Shown in pieces: positions 1 through 5,075 of a stretch of 5,075 nucleotides of DNA. The notes below the pieces were generated by a model. It did not search any database. It saw nothing but the letters and a program-made list of their open reading frames with translations, and was not told the origin of the DNA. The DNA comes from Methanobacteriota archaeon. GTDB taxonomy: Archaea; Thermoplasmatota; Poseidoniia; MGIII; CG-Epi1. A program made the translations under genes and the position numbers. Location of the stretch: the NCBI GenBank assembly GCA_003193815.1, contig PSPB01000094.1:1-5075 (forward strand). Direction: 5' to 3'. Every line of letters starts with the position of its first letter. Position 1 is the first letter of the stretch.

Positions 1-473
1 TGCGACTGCGAGCGCCAGAGCAGCAGCGACTTGGGCGCTGCGAAATAGCCGTCGTCGGTGGTGCCGTTGGCGACCGAGGAATTGAAGACGGTCGCGCCGG
101 TGGTCGTCAGCCCCGAGATTGACTCGAAATACGCCTCGGCCAGCGTCAGGTCGTACACCATCAGCGGCTCACCGTCGCTACTTGCCATGTCGCCCGCCAT
201 TACGTAAGGTATCGCGCCAAACACGGCGAAGAGCAGCCACGCCACGCTCACTAGCGCGAACGCTTCGCGGTCGCGCAGCTCCTCGTCGCTGCGGAACTGG
301 AAGTAGAGCAGCGACCCGCCACCGACCGAGAGCAGCAGCGGCAGTCCGTAGAGCCATGCCACCTGCTCGCGTGGCTCACCCAGCAGCAGCCCCGCGAACA
401 GCGGCAGCAGGAAGGTGCTGCCGAACAGCGCCAGCAGCATTCCCAGCAGACTTAGCAGCAGGCGTCCGCGCAT
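1..473 (-). CDS. trkH: TrkH potassium uptake subunit, N-terminal part (runs off the left edge)
   Basis: This gene encodes the membrane pore subunit of a Trk/Ktr-type K+ uptake system. Only the first 157 codons lie in the window. Starting from the ATG at 473-471, the protein shows hydrophobic segments at about residues 5-31, 38-58 and 71-93. A first pore loop follows (YFESISGLTTTGATVF, residues 115-130) with the selectivity-filter glycine at 126. The next helix begins with SLLLWRSQ, which matches the WRS-x-x-QW start of the helix after P-loop 1 in TrkH/KtrB proteins. Full-length TrkH is about 480 residues, so roughly two thirds, including three further pore loops, are missing to the left. The ATG lies one base after the trkA stop (TGACATG), so translation is probably coupled to trkA. 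A GGAG at 493-490 is rather far from the start to act as the ribosome site. The family call is secure from the pore-loop motif. Confidence 0.93.
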   Translation of the reverse strand, partial: MRGRLLLSLLGMLLALFGSTFLLPLFAGLLLGEPREQVAWLYGLPLLLSVGGGSLLYFQFRSDEELRDREAFALVSVAWLLFAVFGAIPYVMAGDMASSDGEPLMVYDLTLAEAYFESISGLTTTGATVFNSSVANGTTDDGYFAAPKSLLLWRSQS

Positions 474-474
474 G

Positions 475-1839
475 TCAGCGGAAGAGCTTCTCCAGCGCCG
501 GCAGCTGCCCCTTGAGCGTGAAAACCAGCAGGTGGTCGCCCCCCCGCAGGACTTCGTCCTCGTCGGGGAAAAGCGGCTCGCCGCCGCGGTTGATGAGCGC
601 CACCATGCTCCCCTCGGGGAGCCCGAGCTTCGCGATGGACTTCCCCGCCAGGCCATTGTCAGCCTTGACTAGGAATTCGCGAATCGACGCTTCGCCACCC
701 TGCAGTTCCTCCAGCGCCTCGATTTCCTCGGTCGCCGTGGCGCGGTTCAGAATGGCGGTCACCGCCACTCGCTTGGGGTTGATGAGCGTGTCAACGCCGG
801 TGTTCTGCACGACGTGCTCCAGCTCGGTCTGGTAGACCAGCGCCACCGTGCGGCGCGCCCCCTCGCGCTTGGCGAGCAGGCAGCTGAGCATGTTCAAATC
901 CTCGCGTTCGGTCGCCGCGACGAACAAATCCTCGTGGCGAATCCCCTCCTCACGCAGGAAGTGACGGTCAGTCGGAGACCCCACCAGTACCGTCACGTCA
1001 TCGGGCAGCCGCTCGCTAATCTCCTCGGCGCGCGCGCGGTCGGGCTCAACGAGGTAGACCTGCACCCCGTCGTAGCGGCGCGCCACCTGTTCGGCCAGCC
1101 GCAAGGCGACCTGCGTGCTGCCGGCAATCATCAGCCGCTTGATGTTCCCCTCGCCCGTAACTTCCTTCGGCACACCGAGCGACTCCGAAAGCTCCTCGAG
1201 TTCGTGGACGTCGCTCAGCAGCACCAGCAGCCGGTCGCGTGGCAGTAAGACTTCCTCACTGCGCGGAATGATGACGCCCTCGTCGCGCGAAACCAGCACA
1301 ACGCGACAGTGCGGCGGCAGCTCGACGCTGTCGAGCGTGCGGCCCACCGCAGGCGAGCTGTCGTCCAGCCTGACTTCGAGGATGCGCAGCTTGCCAACCG
1401 AGAAGTGCTCAAGCCGCGTCAGTGCCGGCCGCGAGAGGATTTGCCAGATGCGGTGCATCGCCAGCTCGTCAGGGCAGATGCAGGCATCAAGCCCGAAAAC
1501 AGCCTGCGGGTCAGGCTCGAACGGCCAGTCGAGCAACTGCGACTCGTTGACGCGCGCAATCGTGCGGCAGCCCATCGCCTTGGCGAAGGTGCAACCGAGG
1601 ATGTTGACCATGTCGTTGCCGGTCACGCCGATAAACAGATCGGCTTCCGCCAGCCCCGACTGCTCGACGAGCAGCTTCGGCGCCGCAGCGTGGCCCTGGA
1701 TGACCTGCGCATCGAGCCCCTGCGCCCGCTTGATGGCGGCCGGGTCGGAGTCGATAATGCTGACGCCGTGGCCGCGATTCACTAGGTCCCGGGCCACCCG
1801 GTAACCTACGTCGCCGGCGCCGGCTATGACCACGCGCAT
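475..1839 (-). CDS. trkA: TrkA, NAD-binding regulatory subunit of Trk potassium uptake (two RCK units)
   Basis: This is a cytoplasmic peripheral protein that binds nucleotides and gates the TrkH pore. At 454 residues it has the length of classical double-RCK TrkA (E. coli TrkA is 458). The order is TrkA-N (about 1-135), TrkA-C (about 144-222), a second TrkA-N (about 234-365) and a second TrkA-C (about 385-454). The first Rossmann unit has a perfect glycine motif, GAGDVG at 7-12, and acidic residues D30/D32 at the end of the second strand. The second unit reads AGSTQVALRLAE at 239-250, so two of the three motif glycines are lost, although E265 remains. Its nucleotide site may be weak or silent (inference). 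The ATG at 1839 is preceded by GGTGA nine bases upstream and by a TATA-like box about 27 bases upstream. trkH follows after one base, so the two genes form an operon. The reading frame is intact, unlike its two upstream neighbours. Confidence 0.95.
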   Translation of the reverse strand: MRVVIAGAGDVGYRVARDLVNRGHGVSIIDSDPAAIKRAQGLDAQVIQGHAAAPKLLVEQSGLAEADLFIGVTGNDMVNILGCTFAKAMGCRTIARVNESQLLDWPFEPDPQAVFGLDACICPDELAMHRIWQILSRPALTRLEHFSVGKLRILEVRLDDSSPAVGRTLDSVELPPHCRVVLVSRDEGVIIPRSEEVLLPRDRLLVLLSDVHELEELSESLGVPKEVTGEGNIKRLMIAGSTQVALRLAEQVARRYDGVQVYLVEPDRARAEEISERLPDDVTVLVGSPTDRHFLREEGIRHEDLFVAATEREDLNMLSCLLAKREGARRTVALVYQTELEHVVQNTGVDTLINPKRVAVTAILNRATATEEIEALEELQGGEASIREFLVKADNGLAGKSIAKLGLPEGSMVALINRGGEPLFPDEDEVLRGGDHLLVFTLKGQLPALEKLFR

Positions 1840-1842
1840 TTT

Positions 1843-1861
1843 GCGCCTTCACCGAAGGCGC
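1843..1861 (-). promoter_or_regulatory. Perfect hairpin in the trkA leader covering the Shine-Dalgarno-like site
   Basis: The arms GCGCCTTC (1861-1854 on the minus strand) and GAAGGCGC (1850-1843) are exact reverse complements separated by a 3-base GGT loop. The hairpin ends three bases before the trkA ATG. The GGTGA ribosome-site candidate (1853-1849) forms the loop and the start of the downstream arm, so folding would partly hide it. This is visible in the sequence. Regulation of trkAH translation by the fold is inference. If transcription starts at the ATG, the hairpin would exist only as a DNA inverted repeat and could instead be a regulator binding site between the TATA box and the start. 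Confidence 0.5.
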
Positions 1862-1862
1862 G

Positions 1863-1869
1863 ATTTAAG
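1863..1869 (-). promoter_or_regulatory. trkA: Candidate archaeal TATA box for trkA-trkH
   Basis: In the 43-base gap between the DUF368 stop (1885-1883) and trkA, the minus strand reads CTTAAAT, an A/T patch in otherwise very GC-rich DNA. It is centred about 27 bases before the trkA ATG. Archaeal TATA boxes sit about 25-27 bases before the transcription start, so this would give a leaderless or nearly leaderless trkA-trkH mRNA. No purine-rich BRE is evident directly upstream, so the call is moderate. Confidence 0.45.
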
Positions 1870-1882
1870 CGCTGCGGTTCGT

Positions 1883-2751
1883 CTATCGACGAGAAAGCCT
1901 TTCCAGCGCCAGCACTAGTATTCCCCCTAGCAGCGCCGCCAGCGCCACTTCAGGCCAGTTTTCGCCCACGAACTGCGGTGAAAGGTCGCCCGCGCGCACG
2001 TCGTAGCTCGCCTTCCACGGCCAGAGCGCGCGCAGCGAACCGGCCATGACGCCCGTGAGCACCGCCAGCGTGCGCCCCGGCCGCTCGATGAGCAGCCGCT
2101 GCAGCCGCGGCACCACCACCAGCGCCGCGACGAGGCCGCCGCTGCCGAACCAGAGCAGCGGCGCCAGCCGCAAATCGTGCACCGCGCCGGCGATGGTCGC
2201 ATACTGGCCGAGCATCACCAGCACCAGCGAGCCGCTCACCCCCGGCAGCAGCATCGCCGTCAGCGCCAGCGCGCCGCCAACTGGCAGCATCCAGCCGGCC
2301 GGCGTGCTCGTCGCGAACGGCAGCCCCAGCACGACGAAGGTCGCGACCGCTCCCGCCCCGGCGAACGCCAGATGCTCGCGCTGCGGCGCGTCGATGCGGC
2401 GCCACGGCTCGCGCAGCGAGACCGCCACGAGGCCGCTGAAGAGGCCATAGCAGAGCGGTGCCGTGGTTTCGCGCAGCAGGATTCCGGGGTTGCCTTCGGG
2501 GCCGATGAGCAGCCGCGACACCAGCCAGTAGGCGGCCGCCATCCCGAGGCCAAGCGGCAGCAGGAACGTTAGCGGCGCGCGTAACGCCTCGAAATCGCGC
2601 TGGCGCGGGTATTCCAGTCCAGCACTGTCGCGATTGAGTCAATCAACCGGCGATAGAGGCCAATCACCAGCGCGACCGTGCCGCCGCTGATGCCCGGCAC
2701 CGCGTCGGCCGAGCCCATCAGCAGCCCGGCGGCGAAAGGGGGAATTCGCAC
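1883..2751 (-). CDS. DUF368 / PopT-type polyprenyl-phosphate transporter, broken by a frameshift
   Basis: This is a multi-pass membrane protein of the DUF368 family, whose bacterial members (PopT) return undecaprenyl phosphate across the membrane. Archaeal members presumably handle dolichyl-phosphate-type carriers (inference). The first part (2751 to about 2615) starts at GTG and carries the signature [14 protein letters not shown] at residues 12-25, followed by [13 protein letters not shown]. The rest is in another frame: [20 protein letters not shown], then the second signature LPGVSGS (2248-2228), LGQYATI, and a final hydrophobic helix ending LALERLSRR at the TAG (1885-1883). The two halves join into one ordinary-length protein of about 289 residues if one base is restored: 869 bases is one short of a multiple of three. 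The GTG has a GGCGGTG ribosome-site candidate ten bases upstream. The ATG at 2542 is an internal methionine, not a separate gene start. The cause is either a sequencing deletion or a real lesion. Confidence 0.85.
2598..2622 (-). other. Probable single-base deletion (frameshift) in the DUF368 gene
   Basis: The upstream frame gives family-like sequence through [11 protein letters not shown], then degenerates to [14 protein letters not shown] and stops at TAA (2571-2569). The downstream frame opens after a TGA at 2641-2639 and gives family-like sequence from about [12 protein letters not shown]. The switch must therefore lie in 2572-2638, most likely in the interval given. It requires a -1 shift. 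No X-XXY-YYZ slippery heptamer is visible here, which argues against programmed frameshifting. Confidence 0.75.
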
Positions 2752-2761
2752 GCGCGCCGAG

Positions 2762-2768
2762 CACCGCC
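2762..2768 (-). promoter_or_regulatory. Ribosome binding site candidate for the DUF368 gene
   Basis: The minus strand reads GGCGGTG, one mismatch from the anti-16S consensus GGAGGTG, ending ten bases before the GTG at 2751. It supports that GTG as the start. No other in-frame start between here and the MGSAD signature would keep the conserved amino terminus. Confidence 0.5.
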
Positions 2769-2769
2769 G

Positions 2770-3433
2770 TTATTTAACCGGGTCGTCGGAACCCAGTGCC
2801 GCCAGTAATTCGGCGCCGCACGGCTCCCCGCCGTAGCAGTCGACGCGCGCCGCAATCGCCGCCTTGGCGGCCAGCCTCCGCGCCATGCGGCCGCGCTCCC
2901 GGCGCGGGGCGTCGCGCACCAGCGGATGCGCCAGCAGCAGCCCGTGCTTGGGCGGCGGCGCGCCGCCGCCTCGATGCGCGAAGAGCGCCCGCTCGGCGCC
3001 GAGCGTCTGGATGGTCGAGCCGGGCAGCCGCGCCAGCCGCGGCAACGAGCCGGCGGCGGCAATCACGCGCGCCGTGAGCAGCGGGCCGAGCAAGGCAGCC
3101 AGCGACGGCGCCACGTCGGGCGCCTGCACCTCGAGCCAGTCGCGCAGCCGCTCACCGCGCGCCCCGGACTCCCGCCAGGCGACCTGCAGCTCGCGCAGCG
3201 GCTCGGGCGCATCGGGCGGCAGCTCCGCCGCGGGCGGCTGCCGCGCTGCGCCAGCCGGCCGCCCAGCGTGCCAGCCGTTCGGCGAGCCGGTTTTCAGCTT
3301 CGAGCGCCTCGTCGAGCGCCCTGACGCCCTGCAGCAGCCCGCGGTCGGGCGTCACCGCTTCCGCCAGCGCAGCGCGAGCCTGCTCGAGCGTCGCTTCGCG
3401 CAGCGCTGCCAGGTCGCCGGGCGGGGGACTCAC
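2770..3433 (-). CDS. Nop5/Nop56/Prp31-family box C/D RNP protein, short form lacking the N-terminal domain, frameshifted
   Basis: Archaeal Nop5 is the scaffold of box C/D sRNPs, joining L7Ae-bound guide RNA to fibrillarin for rRNA 2'-O-methylation. Here the first part (GTG at 3433) holds LREATLEQARAALAEAV and LDEALEAENRLAERLARW, matching the helix and coiled-coil entry of Nop5 (usual N-L-x-x-ERLREWY). After a frame change, the Nop domain follows: APDVAPSLAALLGPLLTAR, LPGSTIQTLGAERALF (GAEKALF in most homologues), PPPKHG, and RGRMARRLAAKAAIAARVD. The TAA is at 2772-2770. The restored protein is about 220 residues, shorter than the 268 of Archaeoglobus Nop5 and far shorter than most. The N-terminal fibrillarin-binding domain is absent and the coiled coil is abbreviated. 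The start overlaps the preceding stop as GTGA, so the short N-terminus looks real. The 664-base span is one base over a multiple of three. No fibrillarin gene is adjacent. A Prp31-like paralogue is the main alternative. Confidence 0.82.
2771..2777 (-). promoter_or_regulatory. Candidate TATA box for the DUF368 gene, overlapping the nop5-like stop codon
   Basis: The minus strand reads TTAAATA, centred about 23 bases before the GTG start, in GC-rich surroundings. It overlaps the last codons and the TAA stop of the upstream gene, so the A/T richness may simply reflect Val-Lys-stop. The distance is slightly short for a leaderless start, and a leadered mRNA would not fit the ribosome site upstream of the GTG. 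Weak call. Confidence 0.25.
2951..2970. repeat. Perfect 20-bp GC-only palindrome inside the nop5-like gene
   Basis: The plus strand reads GGCGGCGGCG followed at once by its reverse complement CGCCGCCGCC. On the coding strand this encodes the Gly-Gly-Gly-Ala-Pro-Pro-Pro loop just before the conserved PKHG of the Nop domain. It is probably a by-product of GC-rich glycine and proline codons, but it could form a strong hairpin in RNA or single-stranded DNA. Confidence 0.8.
3220..3265 (-). other. Probable single-base insertion (frameshift) in the nop5-like gene
   Basis: The upstream frame is family-like through NRLAERLARW (Trp codon at 3265), then turns into Ala/Arg-rich sequence ending at TGA 3154-3152. 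The downstream frame opens after a TGA at 3354-3352 and is plausible from about AELPPDAPEPLRELQ onwards. Joining them needs one base skipped, the opposite direction to the DUF368 lesion. The interval is almost pure G/C with repeated GCGG/CGGC units, the kind of tract where base-calling errors occur. The exact site cannot be fixed from the sequence alone. Confidence 0.68.
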
Positions 3434-5075
3434 CGGCGCTGGCGCAGCCGTGCGACCGCGCCAGCTGCACCGAAGGCGGCCAACAGGCCGGGGCCCGGAA
3501 TCGAGAAGCCGCCTTCGTCGCCATTGTCGGTCGGCGGCGGGGGCGGGGCGCCCTCGACGCTGAGGCTCATTGACTTGAGAATCGAGACGCCGTTGCTGCT
3601 GAGCGTGGCGTTGAAGCTAGCGGTGGTGTCCATGGTGGGGGTATTGCTGGGCGGGCTCGCGATGACCGTTATCTCGCGCGTATCGCCCGGGGCCATGTTG
3701 ACCGACGCCTGCGGGAGGTTGAACCAGCTGGAATACTTGCCCTGCACCTTCAGCGAAACCTGCTCGTAGGTGTTGCCGGTGTTGGAGAGGTTGAAGGTGA
3801 AGCTGCCATCCTCGCCCGCCTTGACGTCGTCGTTCTTCTGCACCAGCGTTACCGTCAGGCCGGGACTGGCTGGAATCGTGACCGTGAAATTCAGCGTGTG
3901 CTTCTCACCGGTCTCGTCTGAATTGATGGTGACCATGACGGTGTGGCTGCCACCCCACACTCCTTCAGGGGTGCGCAGGTTCAGGTAGACCGTCTTACTC
4001 GCGCCGGGGTCGAGGGTAAACTGGGTGTCCGAGAGCGTCGCTTCCCAGTTCAGCGGCGGAGTCGGGATGGGGAGCGAAACGTAGTCTAGCGCGTTGCCGT
4101 TGTTCCTGACCGTGAAGGAGAACGGAATCGCCTCGTTGGAGCCGCCATCCTTGGCCGTGGTGCCGGTCATGACTTCGAGGCCGTGCGTCTCGGCAATCGT
4201 CAGCGTAAGCGTTGAATCACGGGTGATGCGCTGGTTCAGCCCCGAGCGCACGGTGAGGGTGAGGCTGCGCTCGCCCGGACTGTCGCTGGCGAGCGTAGTC
4301 ACGAAGATGTCGACCGACCGCGTCTCGCCAACCGGGACCGAAATCTGGCTGATGTAGGCGCCCCCGTCCGGGAGCCGGTACTGCACCTGCCAGCTGGGCG
4401 GCAAGTCGTCGATGTAGAAGCCGAAGGTATCGTCCGAGTTGCCGGTATTGGTGATGCTGAAAGTGTAGCTGGAAGTCTCGCCCGGGTCGCTACTAGCGGC
4501 GGCAGGGTCGACCACGACTGTCATTGCGGCAAAGTTCTCGACCTCGATGGCAATTGACTGCAGCTGCTCGATAGAGGAACTATCCTTGACGGCGACGCTG
4601 ACCGTGAAATTATTCCAGCCCGGGGTTTCGTCATTTGGGACAGTCAGGGTAGCCTGGAAGGAGGCGGTGCCGCCGTACGCACTGACGCCAGCGAGGTCGG
4701 CGTGCGGCAGGCCGTTGACGTCCCAGCCCACCGGCAGGGTGGTGTGGTCTATCGTGAAGTCCTCGACACCGTTGCCGAGGTTGGTGACCGTGAAGCTGAA
4801 GGTGGTGCTGTTGCCGGGGTTGGCAGTGCGCTGCCAGCCATCGACCGAGAGCGACATCGAGTAGACTGTGTCAACCGAGAAAGTCGCCATAATTGCCTGC
4901 GAGACCGAACTGTTGCCGCGCGAAGTGGCGGTAACGGTCGCATCAGCCGAATCGGTATCGTGCGCGAAGCCGGGAATGACTCCCGAGAGGGTGATGGTGA
5001 CGCTGCCGCCGTCGGCCAGGTCCTCGACCGTGACCTGTGAGAGCGAGATGTCCCAGGTGGGCGGCTTGGTGAGCG
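3430..5075 (-). CDS. Large secreted surface protein with tandem Ig-like domains and a PGF-CTERM-like anchor (5' end off the right edge)
   Basis: The frame is open from the right edge to the TGA at 3432-3430, giving the last 547 residues. The ATG at 4890 is internal, because 61 in-frame residues of the same character precede it. The protein consists of repeated beta-sandwich domains of about 107-115 residues, resembling the NPCBM-associated/NEW3 or CARDB type (COG1470-like). A partial domain ends near 70, and full ones lie at about 71-181, 182-296, 297-402 and 404-508. Each full domain carries an F-x-F-x-x-x-N-x-GN strand. A proline/acidic linker (APPPPPTDNGDEGG) leads to FSIPGPGLLAAFGAAGAVA and a basic tail RLRQRR. 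This is a PGF-CTERM-like archaeosortase or membrane-anchoring signal, with PGP in place of PGF. N-glycosylation sequons occur at 54, 88, 155, 395 and 488. The protein likely sits outside the cell, tethered at its C-terminus. Its ligand or enzymatic role is unknown, and any catalytic domain would lie outside the window. Confidence 0.9.
   Translation of the reverse strand, partial: LTKPPTWDISLSQVTVEDLADGGSVTITLSGVIPGFAHDTDSADATVTATSRGNSSVSQAIMATFSVDTVYSMSLSVDGWQRTANPGNSTTFSFTVTNLGNGVEDFTIDHTTLPVGWDVNGLPHADLAGVSAYGGTASFQATLTVPNDETPGWNNFTVSVAVKDSSSIEQLQSIAIEVENFAAMTVVVDPAAASSDPGETSSYTFSITNTGNSDDTFGFYIDDLPPSWQVQYRLPDGGAYISQISVPVGETRSVDIFVTTLASDSPGERSLTLTVRSGLNQRITRDSTLTLTIAETHGLEVMTGTTAKDGGSNEAIPFSFTVRNNGNALDYVSLPIPTPPLNWEATLSDTQFTLDPGASKTVYLNLRTPEGVWGGSHTVMVTINSDETGEKHTLNFTVTIPASPGLTVTLVQKNDDVKAGEDGSFTFNLSNTGNTYEQVSLKVQGKYSSWFNLPQASVNMAPGDTREITVIASPPSNTPTMDTTASFNATLSSNGVSILKSMSLSVEGAPPPPPTDNGDEGGFSIPGPGLLAAFGAAGAVARLRQRR
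3433..3507 (-). other. PGF-CTERM-like C-terminal sorting/anchor signal
   Basis: The last 25 residues of the surface protein have the three-part layout of archaeal sorting signals: a short motif (SIPGPG), a small-residue hydrophobic stretch of about 14 residues (LLAAFGAAGAVA), and a basic end (RLRQRR). It follows a proline-rich spacer. Classical signals have Pro-Gly-Phe, and here the third position is Pro. In haloarchaea such tails are removed by archaeosortase A and replaced with a lipid. Whether this variant is processed or just anchors the protein cannot be told here. Confidence 0.7.
3772..4800 (-). repeat. Four tandem protein-domain repeats marked by an F-x-F-x-x-x-N-x-GN strand
   Basis: The same ten-residue strand recurs at 4800-4771 (FSFTVTNLGN), 4467-4438 (YTFSITNTGN), 4122-4093 (FSFTVRNNGN) and 3801-3772 (FTFNLSNTGN). 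The spacing is 111, 115 and 107 codons. The repeats match in protein but only loosely in DNA, so the duplications are old and not recent tandem copies. The interval runs from the first to the last marker strand. Confidence 0.8.

Noticed and set aside
119..835. Long plus-strand open frame antisense to trkH and trkA
   Set aside because: Its product is Arg/Pro/Ser-rich without any recognisable family, and it lies opposite two well-identified genes. It is a by-product of high GC content.
1843..1861. Hairpin as a bacterial-type terminator of the DUF368 gene
   Set aside because: No U-run follows on the minus strand; the stem is followed by AAA and the trkA ATG. Archaeal termination relies on T-rich tracts, which are absent here.
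1883..2542. Separate 219-residue membrane protein starting at the ATG at 2542
   Set aside because: Conserved DUF368 sequence ([18 protein letters not shown]) continues in frame upstream of this ATG, and the missing first signature lies in the next frame. It is the C-terminal part of one frameshifted gene.
2569..2645. Programmed ribosomal -1 frameshift in the DUF368 gene
   Set aside because: No slippery heptamer or obvious downstream pseudoknot is seen, and DUF368 proteins are not known to use recoding.
2770..3129. Separate 119-residue gene starting at the GTG at 3129
   Set aside because: Coiled-coil-like sequence (ERLRDWLEV) continues in frame upstream, and the preceding frame holds the matching Nop5 start. 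It is one gene with a frame change.
2864..3769. Long plus-strand open frame (about 300 codons) opposite the nop5-like gene and the end of the surface-protein gene
   Set aside because: The composition is low-complexity Ala/Arg/Ser/Gly, no domain is recognised, and the opposite strand carries clear Nop5 and CTERM motifs.
3430..4890. Surface protein beginning at the ATG at 4890
   Set aside because: The frame stays open to the window edge with beta-strand-like sequence of the same domain type, and this N-terminus has no signal peptide.
1..5075. tRNA or rRNA genes, CRISPR arrays, insertion sequences, attachment sites
   Set aside because: No cloverleaf-like, rRNA-like, regularly spaced direct-repeat or transposase sequence was seen. 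The window is almost completely filled by five minus-strand genes.

Overview
The window reads as a GC-rich archaeal chromosome segment. All five recognisable genes lie on the minus strand, so the map below follows transcription from right to left. The archaeal assignment rests on four things: a secreted multi-domain protein ending in a PGF-CTERM-like anchor (Ile-Pro-Gly-Pro-Gly, a hydrophobic stretch, then an Arg-rich tail); a Nop5/Nop56/Prp31-type Nop domain; TATA-like boxes just upstream of starts; and GTG starts. The style (strong GC3, PGF-CTERM-type surface proteins with tandem Ig-like domains) suggests a marine Thermoplasmatota/Poseidoniia (Marine Group II/III) member. That placement is inference only.

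Layout in transcription order: (1) 5075-3430, the C-terminal 547 residues of a large surface protein made of tandem ~110-residue beta-sandwich domains, with its N-terminus outside the window; (2) 3433-2770, a Nop5-like box C/D RNP protein joined to (1) by a GTGA start/stop overlap, lacking the usual N-terminal fibrillarin-binding domain and broken by a +1-type frameshift; (3) 2751-1883, a DUF368 (PopT-type polyprenyl-phosphate transporter) membrane protein, broken by a frameshift that looks like one missing base; (4) 1839-475, an intact TrkA potassium-uptake regulator with two RCK units; (5) 473-1, the N-terminal third of the TrkH potassium channel/transporter subunit, one base downstream of the trkA stop.

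Coding density is very high. The only gaps are 18 bases (2752-2769) and 43 bases (1840-1882). Each carries or adjoins a TATA-like element and a GGTG(A) Shine-Dalgarno-like element, and the second also carries a perfect 8-bp hairpin directly before trkA. trkA and trkH clearly work together: TrkA is the cytoplasmic nucleotide-binding gate of the TrkH pore. DUF368 proteins recycle the polyprenyl-phosphate carrier, which in archaea would serve N-glycosylation, so the nearby sequon-bearing surface protein is a plausible beneficiary, but that link is only inferred.

No RNA genes, mobile elements, CRISPR arrays or clear defence genes were seen. The most unusual points are the shortened Nop5, the two neighbouring frameshifts, the trkA leader hairpin, and the degenerate second nucleotide-binding motif of TrkA. 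I see no convincing undescribed multi-gene system here.
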